NCBI GenBank assembly: GCA_028701945.1
Contig: JAQVPT010000194.1
Location: 1-6,982, forward strand
Source of the DNA: Bacteroidales bacterium
GTDB taxonomy: Bacteria; Bacteroidota; Bacteroidia; Bacteroidales; ML635J-15
Direction: 5' to 3'
Length of the DNA stretch: 6,982 bases
Shown: in pieces, positions 1 through 6,381 of the stretch
How the letters are laid out: each line of letters begins with the position of its first letter
Numbering within the stretch: the stretch's first letter is position 1
Position numbers and translations under genes: made by a program
The notes under the pieces: generated by a model
Told to the model about the DNA's origin: nothing
What the model saw: the letters and a program-made list of their open reading frames with translations, nothing else
Database searches by the model: none

Positions 1-77
1 TGAATTATTGGAAATTTACATCGAAATTCAGTAGGTACATCATCAATTTTCGGAAAAATGCTTTCAAAATCTTTCAT
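1..77 (-). CDS. N-terminal fragment of a divergent gene, possibly aldehyde dehydrogenase/GapN-like
   Basis: Reading the minus strand from the ATG at 77-75 gives 25 open codons up to the left edge, starting MKDFESIFPKIDDVPTEF and continuing RCKFPII. The gene is cut by the window, so only its start is seen. The opening (acidic/aromatic, IFPK, then a short P-I segment) resembles, from memory, the N-terminus of Bacteroidota NADP-dependent glyceraldehyde-3-phosphate dehydrogenases of the aldehyde dehydrogenase family. No catalytic residue lies in the visible part, so this name is a guess. A matching -7 box sits about 25 bases upstream, and there is no Shine-Dalgarno sequence, which is usual in this phylum. 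It points away from the CRISPR locus and probably has no part in it; it likely marks the edge of the chromosomal neighbourhood. Confidence 0.45.
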   Translation of the reverse strand, partial: MKDFESIFPKIDDVPTEFRCKFPII

Positions 78-101
78 AAGTTTTTATTTATTTGACAATT
101 A

Positions 102-109
102 CAAATATA
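102..109 (-). promoter_or_regulatory. Candidate -7 box for the divergent left-edge gene
   Basis: On the minus strand this reads TATATTTG, a perfect fit to the Bacteroidota -7 consensus TAnnTTTG. It would start transcription near 95-98, giving a 5' leader of about 20 bases before the ATG at 77. I see no TTTG or TTG about 20 bases further upstream, so only half of the promoter is supported. Confidence 0.4.
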
Positions 110-246
110 GGGATTTTATGTGGGAATATATTGTGATTGTGGATTTTTTCAATAATTTTAAAAGTGTTAATTTGATATTTTGTGCATAGTGAAAAGTATC
201 AAACAGTAATGGTAATGCAATTATTGTGAGAAGTTAAAATATGTTC

Positions 247-274
247 AAAATAAAAACTCTCACCGAAGCGAGAG
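247..274 (-). terminator. Rho-independent terminator of the tracrRNA
   Basis: Read on the minus strand: a 7-bp stem CTCTCGC/GTGAGAG closed by a TTCG tetraloop with a C-G closing pair, then TTTTTATTTT. The sixth pair is G-U on the minus strand but would be A-C on the plus strand, so the hairpin is better formed in the tracrRNA direction. It doubles as the 3' hairpin of the tracrRNA held by Cas9. Confidence 0.85.
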
Positions 275-306
275 TACAGGATTTTTATCCTTCGGCATAT
301 AGCCTT

Positions 307-330
307 ATTGTGATAAGATGTAATTTTGGA
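307..330 (-). other. tracrRNA anti-repeat
   Basis: This segment pairs with the first 24 bases of the CRISPR repeat: 14 contiguous Watson-Crick pairs (317-330), a two-base internal loop (315-316), a T-A pair (314), a G-U pair (313), five pairs (308-312) and a closing G-U (307). A duplex of this kind is the substrate for RNase III in type II systems. Partial identity to the repeat continues weakly to 336. It proves that crRNAs are read from the plus strand of the array, each as spacer followed by the GTTGTGG end of the repeat. Confidence 0.9.
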
Positions 331-377
331 TATTATTCCAAATACAAATGTATGTAAATATTTGTATTATTCCAAAT
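331..377. repeat. Direct and inverted repeats in the tracrRNA/cas9 control region
   Basis: The 13-mer TATTATTCCAAAT occurs at 331-343 and again at 365-377, a 34-base period. Between them lies a 9-bp inverted repeat, AATACAAAT (341-349) with ATTTGTATT (360-368). The first direct copy covers the inferred tracrRNA start, the second covers its -33 box, and the inverted repeat covers the tracrRNA -7 box and the cas9 -33 box. This arrangement suits a shared operator, but no regulator is identified. In such A+T-rich DNA some of it may be chance. Confidence 0.5.
345..376 (-). promoter_or_regulatory. Promoter of the tracrRNA
   Basis: On the minus strand a -33 box TTTG (376-373) lies 20 bases before TACATTTG (352-345), a perfect TAnnTTTG -7 box. 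Spacing and sequence fit the Bacteroidota housekeeping sigma consensus. A start site about 4-8 bases further on, near 337-341, would put the anti-repeat almost at the 5' end of the RNA. Both boxes are intergenic and in the right direction. The start site itself is inferred. Confidence 0.65.
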
Positions 378-393
378 TTATTTTGTAGTTTTA
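361..393 (+). promoter_or_regulatory. Candidate promoter of the cas9-cas1-cas2 operon
   Basis: TTTG at 361-364 is followed after 21 bases by TAGTTTTA (386-393), which differs from TAnnTTTG only in the last base. Transcription would start near 398-402 and leave a 5' leader of about 33 bases before the ATG at 433. It overlaps the tracrRNA promoter on the other strand. A perfect TAATTTTG also occurs on the plus strand at 321-328, inside the anti-repeat, and could act as a second, distal start; no -33 box is seen for it. Confidence 0.35.
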
Positions 394-417
394 GAAAAAT
401 ATTTTTTAATATACATA

Positions 418-427
418 AAACCACAAT
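418..427 (+). promoter_or_regulatory. Anti-repeat-like element just before the cas9 start codon
   Basis: AAACCACAA (418-426) is the exact reverse complement of repeat positions 2-10, and position 427 adds a G-U pair with repeat base 1. In the cas9 mRNA it would lie 6-15 bases before the ATG, where initiating ribosomes bind. The crRNA repeat handle could therefore pair with it. The match itself is visible in the sequence; a regulatory role is inference. Confidence 0.3.
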
Positions 428-432
428 TAATT

Positions 433-3400
433 ATGACAAGGATATTAGGTCTTGATTTAGGAACCAATAGTATTGGATGGGCTGTTGTTGATAAAGAAGA
501 AGAGAAGATAATAGACGCTGGTGTAAGAATTTTTCCAGAAGGTGTGGAATTAAAGACAATTGGAACTGGAGATAAAGAGCAGTCTCGAAATTCTACACGT
601 CGAGATAAGAGACAGTTGAGAAGACAGTTTTATCGCAAGCGTTTGAGAAAGATAAAATTGCTCGAACTATTAATTGAGCAACAGATGTGTCCTTTGAATA
701 TGGCAGAACTAAGTACTTGGAAATATTGGAATCCAGAAAAGAAAACTGATGGCAGAACTTTTCCAATTTCTGATGATTTTTTGAATTGGATAAGATTAAA
801 TCCTTATGAATTAAGGGCGAAAGCTTTGTGTGAAGAAGTTAGTTTGATAGAGTTAGGTAGAATTTTATATCATTTCATACAACGACGTGGTTTTTTTAGT
901 AGTAGAAAGGGGGAGCAAGATCCTAAAACTCTTTTTGAAAAAGGGAAGCCTGAAGAAAATATTTTACCTGTAAATGTTACTAAAAATAAAATTAAAGATA
1001 CTAGTTTAGGATATTATCTTAATGAAATTTCATATAAGGACAAACAGCCTTATCGAACTATTAAAGATGATAATGTCGCAATACGAGTAAGAGGAAGATA
1101 TACTGTCAGGGAAATGTATGTCGAAGAGTTTGAAAAAATCTGGCAACAGCAAGCTCAATTTCATCAATTGGAGAACATTATTGTTAAAGTTAAAAAGAAT
1201 CGTGAAATTAAAGGTTCACTCACAAATCATAGGAATTCATCACGTATAAATTATTTGAGAAGTAAATACGGTAAAGATAATGTTGAGATTAATGTTGTAA
1301 ATAAAAAAACAATAGTGTCAACATATTCTTTGCTATCTTTAAAAGAAGTTTTAGCTGGAGAAATAAGTTATTGCGATGATGGTGAGGGGCAAAAAAGAAT
1401 TAAATTTAAGAGTAATGAAAGTATTTTGTTTTGGCAAAGACCTCTTAAGTCACAAAAAATGCTTTTAGCAAATTGTCGTTTCGAAAATGAATTACCTGTA
1501 ATAAATAAAAATGGAGAATTTACTAAAGATGAATCGGGTAAAATTATTTTGAGAAGTAAAAAACCTTGTCCACTTTCACATCCTGAATTTGAAGAATATA
1601 GAGCATGGCAGTTTGTCAATAATATAAGATTTGGACGTAACAATGCATTAAGTATAGAACAGAAAAATCTTGTCTTAGCGTTAATTAATAAGAATGAACA
1701 AAGTTTTTTATTTGGTAAAATAAGGAAAGAATTAAAATTGAGTTATGAAAAGTTTAATTATGATGATGATTTTAAGGTAGTCGGAAATTCAACAATTAAG
1801 CAATTGTCACCTCTGTTCGATAAGATTATTTGGGAAAATCATTTTGAAGATATATGGCATTGTTTTTACTTTTATGATGATACCGATAAATTATTTGAAA
1901 AACTTGTAAAAGATTTTGCTTATTCAAAAGATATAGACATAATAAAAAAGGTTAAACTAAAAGACGGTTACAGTAATGTCTCTTTGAAAGCAATAAGAAA
2001 TATTTTGCCATTTTTAAAAAAAGGATATCTATATGATAGGGCAGTTATTTTAGGAGGAGTAAAGAATGCTTTTGGTAAAAGATGGGATTACTTTAATGAC
2101 TTTTATAACCAGATTGAACGTGAAATAATTAGTGTTTTGTCAGAAGATAATAAAGTTGGTGAAGCTATCGAAAAGATAAAAGAACATTTAAGCTCGACTG
2201 TTTACAATTATGGGTTTCGTAGAGAAGATCCTTGGTTTGCCCATTTGTATCATCATAGTCAGGAGGTTGTGCAAGCAGAAATATTATTGAACAAATTGCC
2301 TGTGCCAGAGAATCTAAGAAATCCGATTGTTCAGCAAGGAGTTAATGAAATGCGGCGATTGGTTAATTCCTTAATTGAGAAGTACCAAGAAGAGTTTGGT
2401 GACGATTTTAGATTTGATGCTATTAAAGTCGAAATGGGGAGAGATTTACGTAATAGTAAAACTACTAGGCAAGAACTAAAATATAGAATTAAAGAAAATG
2501 AAGATAAAAATGAAGAAGCGAAGTCGCGTTTAATAGAATATGGATTACAACCATCAAGAAATAATATTCAAAAATATTTGATGTGGAGAGAAATTGAAGA
2601 TAAATCTGGTGTCGCCAGATGTCCATATACAGGAAAAACTATTTCTATAAGCGACTTGTTAGGTGCAAGTAATATTGTTCAGATTGAGCATATTATACCT
2701 TATAGTGTGTCATTGGATGATAGTTTTGGTAATAAAACTATTTGTGAATCTCATTTTAATAATTTAAAAGGTGAGTTAACTCCTTTTCAGTTTTATGAAA
2801 AGAATCCTGACAAGAATCTCTGGGGGGTTGATACTTGGGATTCTGTTGTTGAAAGAGTTTATCAATTATTACCCTATAACAAGGCAAAGCGATTTGTTTC
2901 AAAACGAGAGCTTGATAAATCAGATTTTATTGCAAGACAACTTAATGACAGTCGTTATATTGCAAAAAAATCTGTTGAATTATTGTCTAATATTTGTAAT
3001 AATGTTAGAGTTATGCCTGGACAATTAACGGCAGAATTACGGCATTTGTGGGGAATCAACGGCATATTACAAGATACTATGGAGAACATTGATATAACTC
3101 TTTTAGAAAATTTTGATGTAGAGAATTCTCAATGCTATTTAATTTTAGATGAACAAAACAATATTATTGATATAGTTAAAAAACAAAATGCTCGTCCTGA
3201 GACTAATATAAATGAGATTTTATTACCTGTGACTGTTACCGAAAACAAACTTGTTTCTGATTATTTTAGTGCAGATGTTGATGTTTCCAACTTAAGTGAA
3301 GGGAAGTATTGGGCAAAACTTAATATCCACAGTGATTTTATTATAATTCCAAAATATATTTCTAAACCAATTTTAAATGATGATCGAATCGTTTTTAGAG

Positions 3401-5013
3401 GTAAAATAGAAAAAGAGGTTTTTAAAAATGATACCAGTGGTAACATCTTTAAAACAGGTTGTAATGATGGTACATATTGGGCAGATATTTCGATAAAAGA
3501 AAGAAAATTTATTGATGTCGATACGAATAAAGAAAGACCACAAACAAAAAATAAATCTCAGATTGTACTTTTTGGTACTGTAATTAATGAGGAATTTAAG
3601 TGTTACATTTATAATTGTAAAACAAATCTGCCTAATGGTAAATATTGGCTAATAATCGAATTAGATTTTAGTGATGTGAATTTCGTTAAAGCGATAAATG
3701 ATAAACCTAATCTCTTTTTCAATCAAATTTGTCTAAATGCAACTGTTAACGATGAAAAGATATTAGTTTTGGATGAAGATAAATATAGTAATTACAATGT
3801 AGATGCTGTTGCTGGTAAATATTATGCCGTAATAAATGTGAAGGAATATAACAGCGAACTTACTAAAATTGAAAATGATATTCCAAAAATAGAAAAAAAA
3901 CAGAAAGCTATTGAAGGAACTATTTGGGTTGACAAATATACTGGGGAAATTAAGTTTGATCCTAAAAAGAATCGTGATGATCATCGCCATCATGCTATTG
4001 ATGCCATTGTTATTGCTTTAACTGAACAAGGATATTTACAAAGATTAAGTACCTATAATGCACAGCTAAAAGATAAAATTCGAGGAAAGCTTGATAGTAC
4101 CGAAAACTTTCCTTTACCTTGGAAAGGTTTTGATATAGATGTGAAAAATTCTATTGATTGCATTCTAGTTTCTCATAAAAAACAAAATAAAACTCTTTCC
4201 AAAAATCGCAAGGGATATTGTGTTAGAGGTCAACTTCATAAAGAAAATGTATTTGGTAAAAGACAGGCTCCAAATCAGGTAGAAGGTTTTCATAGGAGAG
4301 ATAAAATAACTGAATTGCAAAATAATAAGCACATTGCAAAGGTTGTTGATGATACAATTAGGAAACTAATTTTAGAACATCTGCGTGATAATTGTAATGT
4401 TAACATTCTCGATCCAAAAGGTTTTAATGTACCCAAAGATGCTTTTTATAAAAATGGTGAATGGCAGTTGTTTTTACCCAATAAGCGAGGTGATAAAGTT
4501 CCTATAAAAAAAGTTAGAATAAAAGAGATGATTGGGAATGCTGCACAGCTTAAATCCAATATTAATCAATATGTAAATCCTCGCAATAATCATCATGTAA
4601 TGATTTATAAAGACTTTGAAGATAATCTAAAAGAAGATGTTGTTCAATTCTGGACGGTCATAGAACGAAAACTCAAAGGTCAGGATGTTTATCAATTGCC
4701 GATTGATGGAAAAGAAATTGTAACAATTTTAGAAATAAACGATATGTTTTTACTAGGTTTAAGTAATGAAGAATATGAGGATAATAAGAATAATAAAGCA
4801 TTTTTGAGCAAATATTTGTACAAAGTGCAAAAATTGGCTGGAGGTAGTTATTTTTTTGAATTATGTTTTAGACGTCATATAGATTCCCGAGAAGATAAAT
4901 ATGCCAAATATGACTATAAGTTTATTAAAAACTTTGGAGATGGAAGTACTGGATGGTATAATTTTAATCCAATTAAAGTAAATACTTCAAATATTTGTGT
5001 AATTGAGAACTAA
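433..5013 (+). CDS. cas9: CRISPR-associated endonuclease Cas9, type II-C, Bacteroidota-type large form
   Basis: RNA-guided DNA endonuclease of 1526 residues. Compact type II-C proteins have about 1000-1100; Bacteroidota relatives are often 1400-1500. Order of parts: RuvC-I ILGLDLGTNSIGWAVVD with D8; arginine-rich bridge helix about 50-78; recognition lobe about 80-655; RuvC-II IKVEMGR with E667; HNH IEHIIP with H753 and N776; RuvC-III DDHRHHAIDA with H1187 and D1190; then a C-terminal, probably PAM-reading region containing RGQLHKENVFG (1265-1275) and NNHHVMIYKD. All RuvC and HNH catalytic positions are filled; the residue before the HNH histidine is Glu (E752) where the best-known Cas9s have Asp. 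Residues about 880-1176 form an insertion with four tandem modules. The start is firm because RuvC-I begins at residue 4. There is no Shine-Dalgarno sequence. First gene of the operon; cas1 follows after 3 bases. No frameshift or stop. Confidence 0.97.
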   Translation: MTRILGLDLGTNSIGWAVVDKEEEKIIDAGVRIFPEGVELKTIGTGDKEQSRNSTRRDKRQLRRQFYRKRLRKIKLLELLIEQQMCPLNMAELSTWKYWNPEKKTDGRTFPISDDFLNWIRLNPYELRAKALCEEVSLIELGRILYHFIQRRGFFSSRKGEQDPKTLFEKGKPEENILPVNVTKNKIKDTSLGYYLNEISYKDKQPYRTIKDDNVAIRVRGRYTVREMYVEEFEKIWQQQAQFHQLENIIVKVKKNREIKGSLTNHRNSSRINYLRSKYGKDNVEINVVNKKTIVSTYSLLSLKEVLAGEISYCDDGEGQKRIKFKSNESILFWQRPLKSQKMLLANCRFENELPVINKNGEFTKDESGKIILRSKKPCPLSHPEFEEYRAWQFVNNIRFGRNNALSIEQKNLVLALINKNEQSFLFGKIRKELKLSYEKFNYDDDFKVVGNSTIKQLSPLFDKIIWENHFEDIWHCFYFYDDTDKLFEKLVKDFAYSKDIDIIKKVKLKDGYSNVSLKAIRNILPFLKKGYLYDRAVILGGVKNAFGKRWDYFNDFYNQIEREIISVLSEDNKVGEAIEKIKEHLSSTVYNYGFRREDPWFAHLYHHSQEVVQAEILLNKLPVPENLRNPIVQQGVNEMRRLVNSLIEKYQEEFGDDFRFDAIKVEMGRDLRNSKTTRQELKYRIKENEDKNEEAKSRLIEYGLQPSRNNIQKYLMWREIEDKSGVARCPYTGKTISISDLLGASNIVQIEHIIPYSVSLDDSFGNKTICESHFNNLKGELTPFQFYEKNPDKNLWGVDTWDSVVERVYQLLPYNKAKRFVSKRELDKSDFIARQLNDSRYIAKKSVELLSNICNNVRVMPGQLTAELRHLWGINGILQDTMENIDITLLENFDVENSQCYLILDEQNNIIDIVKKQNARPETNINEILLPVTVTENKLVSDYFSADVDVSNLSEGKYWAKLNIHSDFIIIPKYISKPILNDDRIVFRGKIEKEVFKNDTSGNIFKTGCNDGTYWADISIKERKFIDVDTNKERPQTKNKSQIVLFGTVINEEFKCYIYNCKTNLPNGKYWLIIELDFSDVNFVKAINDKPNLFFNQICLNATVNDEKILVLDEDKYSNYNVDAVAGKYYAVINVKEYNSELTKIENDIPKIEKKQKAIEGTIWVDKYTGEIKFDPKKNRDDHRHHAIDAIVIALTEQGYLQRLSTYNAQLKDKIRGKLDSTENFPLPWKGFDIDVKNSIDCILVSHKKQNKTLSKNRKGYCVRGQLHKENVFGKRQAPNQVEGFHRRDKITELQNNKHIAKVVDDTIRKLILEHLRDNCNVNILDPKGFNVPKDAFYKNGEWQLFLPNKRGDKVPIKKVRIKEMIGNAAQLKSNINQYVNPRNNHHVMIYKDFEDNLKEDVVQFWTVIERKLKGQDVYQLPIDGKEIVTILEINDMFLLGLSNEEYEDNKNNKAFLSKYLYKVQKLAGGSYFFELCFRRHIDSREDKYAKYDYKFIKNFGDGSTGWYNFNPIKVNTSNICVIEN
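3217..3912 (+). repeat. Four tandem modules of about 57 residues inside Cas9 (HNH to RuvC-III insertion)
   Basis: Within cas9, residues 929-985, 986-1043, 1044-1099 and 1100-1160 are diverged copies of one module. Each begins with a hydrophobic strand ending in T/K-V/I (TVTENK, KIEKEVFK, TVINEEFK, TVNDEK) and, 19-23 residues later, has a GKYW-type strand: EGKYWAKLNI (G957), DGTYWADISI (G1013), NGKYWLIIEL (G1069), AGKYYAVINV (G1128). The glycines are 56, 56 and 59 residues apart. The alternating hydrophobic pattern predicts beta structure. The block sits between the WGI strand (873-875) that follows HNH and the RuvC-III motif; in Neisseria Cas9, as I recall it, only a short loop joins these two points. 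Function is unknown. Unit borders are approximate. Confidence 0.7.
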
Positions 5014-5016
5014 AAA

Positions 5017-5907
5017 ATGCTAAAAAAGACTCTTTTCTTCTCAAACCCTTACCGACTAAGTCTAAAAAACTTACAGTTGGTTGCCGAATCTAAAGATGAC
5101 GGAGAGCTTCGCACTATTCCGGTTGAAGATATTGGTTTTATGGTCTTGGACAATATGCAAATTTCGATTAGTATGCCTCTAATTGAAGCATTAGTTGGTA
5201 ATAATGTAGCTGTGGTATTTTCGGACTCAAAACACATGCCTCAATCTATGCTTTTAAATCTTGATTCGCATAGCATTCAGACGGAAATTTTTCGTAATCA
5301 GATTGATGCAAGTATTCCACTAAAGAAAAACCTATGGAAACAAACAATAGAATGTAAAATTGCAAATCAGGCAAAATTATTGAAAATATTGGATAGGCAA
5401 AGTGCGGATATTCTCAATTTGGCAAAAGGTGTAAAATCTGGCGATACAGATAACCGTGAAGGAACTGCAGCCAGATTATATTGGCCAAGACTTTTAGGTA
5501 AGAGCTTTATTAGAGACAGGTTTGGTAATTTTCCTAACGAGCTATTAAATTATGGCTATATTATTTTACGGGCTGCTGTAGCAAGGTCGCTTGTTGGGTC
5601 AGGTTTGTTACCAACACTAGGTATCCATCATCGAAATAAGTATAATTCGTATTGTTTGGCAGATGATATTATGGAACCATATCGTCCGTATGTGGATAAA
5701 CGAGTCTTTGCGATGATTAAAAAAAATCCTGATATATTTTTTCTAGAAAAGGAACAAAAAGTTGGACTTTTGCAGGTTTTAACAGATGATGTAATAATTG
5801 ATAAGATGCGCAGACCTTTAATGATTGCTTTGTCAATGACAACGTCATCTCTTGCGAAATGTTATTCGGGGGAATTAAAGAAACTTAAATATCCGGTATT
5901 AAAATAG
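5017..5907 (+). CDS. cas1: CRISPR integrase Cas1, type II
   Basis: Metal-dependent integrase of 296 residues that, with Cas2, inserts new spacers at the leader end of the array. The N-terminal beta domain (about 1-75) leads into an alpha-helical catalytic domain. Active-site residues are E148 in NREGTAARLYW, H205 in LGIHHRNKYN, and the acidic cluster D216/D217/E220 in LADDIMEPYRP; these are the hallmark motifs of type II Cas1, and the length is normal. The ATG lies three bases after the cas9 stop, so the two are surely cotranscribed and perhaps translationally coupled. The stop TAG overlaps the GTG of cas2 by one base. In type II systems Cas9 also helps select PAM-bearing prespacers for this complex. 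Nothing appears broken. Confidence 0.97.
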   Translation: MLKKTLFFSNPYRLSLKNLQLVAESKDDGELRTIPVEDIGFMVLDNMQISISMPLIEALVGNNVAVVFSDSKHMPQSMLLNLDSHSIQTEIFRNQIDASIPLKKNLWKQTIECKIANQAKLLKILDRQSADILNLAKGVKSGDTDNREGTAARLYWPRLLGKSFIRDRFGNFPNELLNYGYIILRAAVARSLVGSGLLPTLGIHHRNKYNSYCLADDIMEPYRPYVDKRVFAMIKKNPDIFFLEKEQKVGLLQVLTDDVIIDKMRRPLMIALSMTTSSLAKCYSGELKKLKYPVLK

Positions 5908-6245
5908 TGAAACAATTAAGACTTAATGCATATCATATTATGTGGCTATTTGTGTATTTTGATTTGCCTACAAATACAAAAAAAGAACGGAAAGCAGCCT
6001 CTCTATTCAGAAAGAATTTGCTGAAAGATGGGTTCTCAATGATGCAATATTCTGTTTATAATCGTCATTGTGCATCAAAAGAAAGTCTCGAAGTTCATGT
6101 TAAGCGGGTTCAGTCGTTTTTGCCAGAATATGGTCATGTAAGTTTGCTGAAAATTACAGATAAACAATATGGCGATATGATAAACTTTTGGGGGAAGAAA
6201 CAAACTATTCCAAAAAATCAACCTGTGCAATTAGAATTATTTTAA
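5907..6245 (+). CDS. cas2: CRISPR adaptation protein Cas2
   Basis: Small ferredoxin-fold protein of 112 residues that forms the dimer core of the Cas1-Cas2 integration complex. The first strand MWLFVYFDLP carries the conserved D19, followed by a basic helix (KKERKAASLFRKNLL) and the strand MQYSVYNRHC. The start is GTG at 5907, sharing one base with the cas1 stop (TAGTG). An ATG at codon 12 (5940) is possible, but it would remove the NAYHIMW segment, whose counterpart (NAYRIMW) I recall in Bacteroidota type II-C Cas2, so GTG is preferred. The protein ends in QLELF, also typical of this group as I remember it, and similar to the bacterial sliding-clamp-binding peptide. Last gene of the operon; no csn2 or cas4 follows. 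Confidence 0.95.
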   Translation: MKQLRLNAYHIMWLFVYFDLPTNTKKERKAASLFRKNLLKDGFSMMQYSVYNRHCASKESLEVHVKRVQSFLPEYGHVSLLKITDKQYGDMINFWGKKQTIPKNQPVQLELF

Positions 6246-6317
6246 CTTTGCTTGTTCTTTGACATATTGGAGTAGAATTCAAAATTTAATGCATTAATTC
6301 ACTTCATAGTTACATTT

Positions 6318-6346
6318 AGATCGTTTTTTTGTGATAGAAAACGTCT
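6318..6346 (+). repeat. Imperfect inverted repeat in the leader
   Basis: AGA-T-CGTTTT (6318-6327) pairs with AAAACGTCT (6338-6346): nine base pairs with T6321 bulged and a 10-base loop. The T run (6324-6330) lies in the 5' arm and loop rather than after the stem, so it does not look like a terminator. Confidence 0.45.
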
Positions 6347-6348
6347 AA

Positions 6349-6369
6349 AAGCCTTGATAAACGAGGCTT
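6349..6369 (+). repeat. Leader-end hairpin next to the first repeat
   Basis: AAGCCT (6349-6354) and AGGCTT (6364-6369) form a perfect 6-bp stem, extended by a T-G pair at 6355/6363 around a short loop. It ends 12 bases before the first repeat. It could mark the insertion site for Cas1-Cas2 or fold in the leader RNA; neither role can be shown from the sequence. Confidence 0.45.
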
Positions 6370-6381
6370 GTAAGGTGCTAT

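Larger units (their letters stand above)
247..340 (-). ncRNA. tracrRNA (trans-activating CRISPR RNA)
   Basis: This minus-strand RNA pairs with the repeat part of crRNA and joins it to Cas9. On the plus strand, 307-330 copies repeat positions 1-24: bases 317-330 (GATGTAATTTTGGA) and 308-312 (TTGTG) are identical, positions 307 and 313 become G-U pairs, and 315-316 form a small internal loop. Reading 5' to 3' on the minus strand, the anti-repeat is followed by CACAATAAGGC, the same ACAATAAGGC junction I remember from Neisseria tracrRNA. Then come a short GGC/GCC nexus stem (304-294), a GGAT/ATCC hairpin (290-279) and a terminator hairpin (274-257) with a U-rich tail. The 5' end is inferred as about 337-341 from a promoter at 345-376, giving about 95 nt. 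The RNA is encoded divergently from cas9. Strand and identity are firm; the exact ends are not. Confidence 0.9.
6246..6381 (+). promoter_or_regulatory. CRISPR leader
   Basis: The 136 bases between the cas2 stop and the first repeat have no coding sequence and are A+T-rich, as expected of a leader where spacers are added and array transcription begins. It contains TTCTTTGACATATTGG near the left end, a 12-base perfect palindrome TTAATGCATTAA (6286-6297), and two hairpins close to the array. TACATTTA (6311-6318) is one base off the -7 consensus, but its -33 partner is poor (TTTA at 6285-6288), so the array promoter is not settled. No convincing operon terminator is present, so cas and array transcripts may run together. 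Confidence 0.75.

Noticed and set aside
110..246. Possible gene, second tracrRNA or extra promoter in the left intergenic region.
   Set aside because: No convincing open frame. Fragments such as TTGTGG (134-142 area) and TTATTGTGA (222-230, echoed at 305-313) are short matches to repeat-like sequence without a continuous anti-repeat. TAnTTTG-like strings near 168-182 have the wrong spacing.
1368..1643. Minus-strand open frame of 91 codons inside cas9.
   Set aside because: It lies wholly opposite the recognition-lobe coding region of an intact cas9, has no promoter or recognisable protein features, and is a shadow frame. The minus-strand frames at 3261-3446, 3763-3993 and 5049-5237 and the plus-strand frame at 2795-3028 were rejected likewise.
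5907..6245. Classification as type II-A or II-B.
   Set aside because: cas2 is followed directly by the leader and array, with no csn2 or cas4. The Cas9 motifs and tracrRNA junction resemble type II-C.
6258..6264. TTTGACA in the leader as a classical -35 box.
   Set aside because: No TATAAT-like box stands at 16-18 bases, and this phylum does not use that consensus. Read as a Bacteroidota -33 box, it has no TAnnTTTG at the right distance either.
6318..6346. Leader hairpin with a T run as the cas operon terminator.
   Set aside because: The T run is inside the 5' arm and loop; neither strand has a U tract following the stem.
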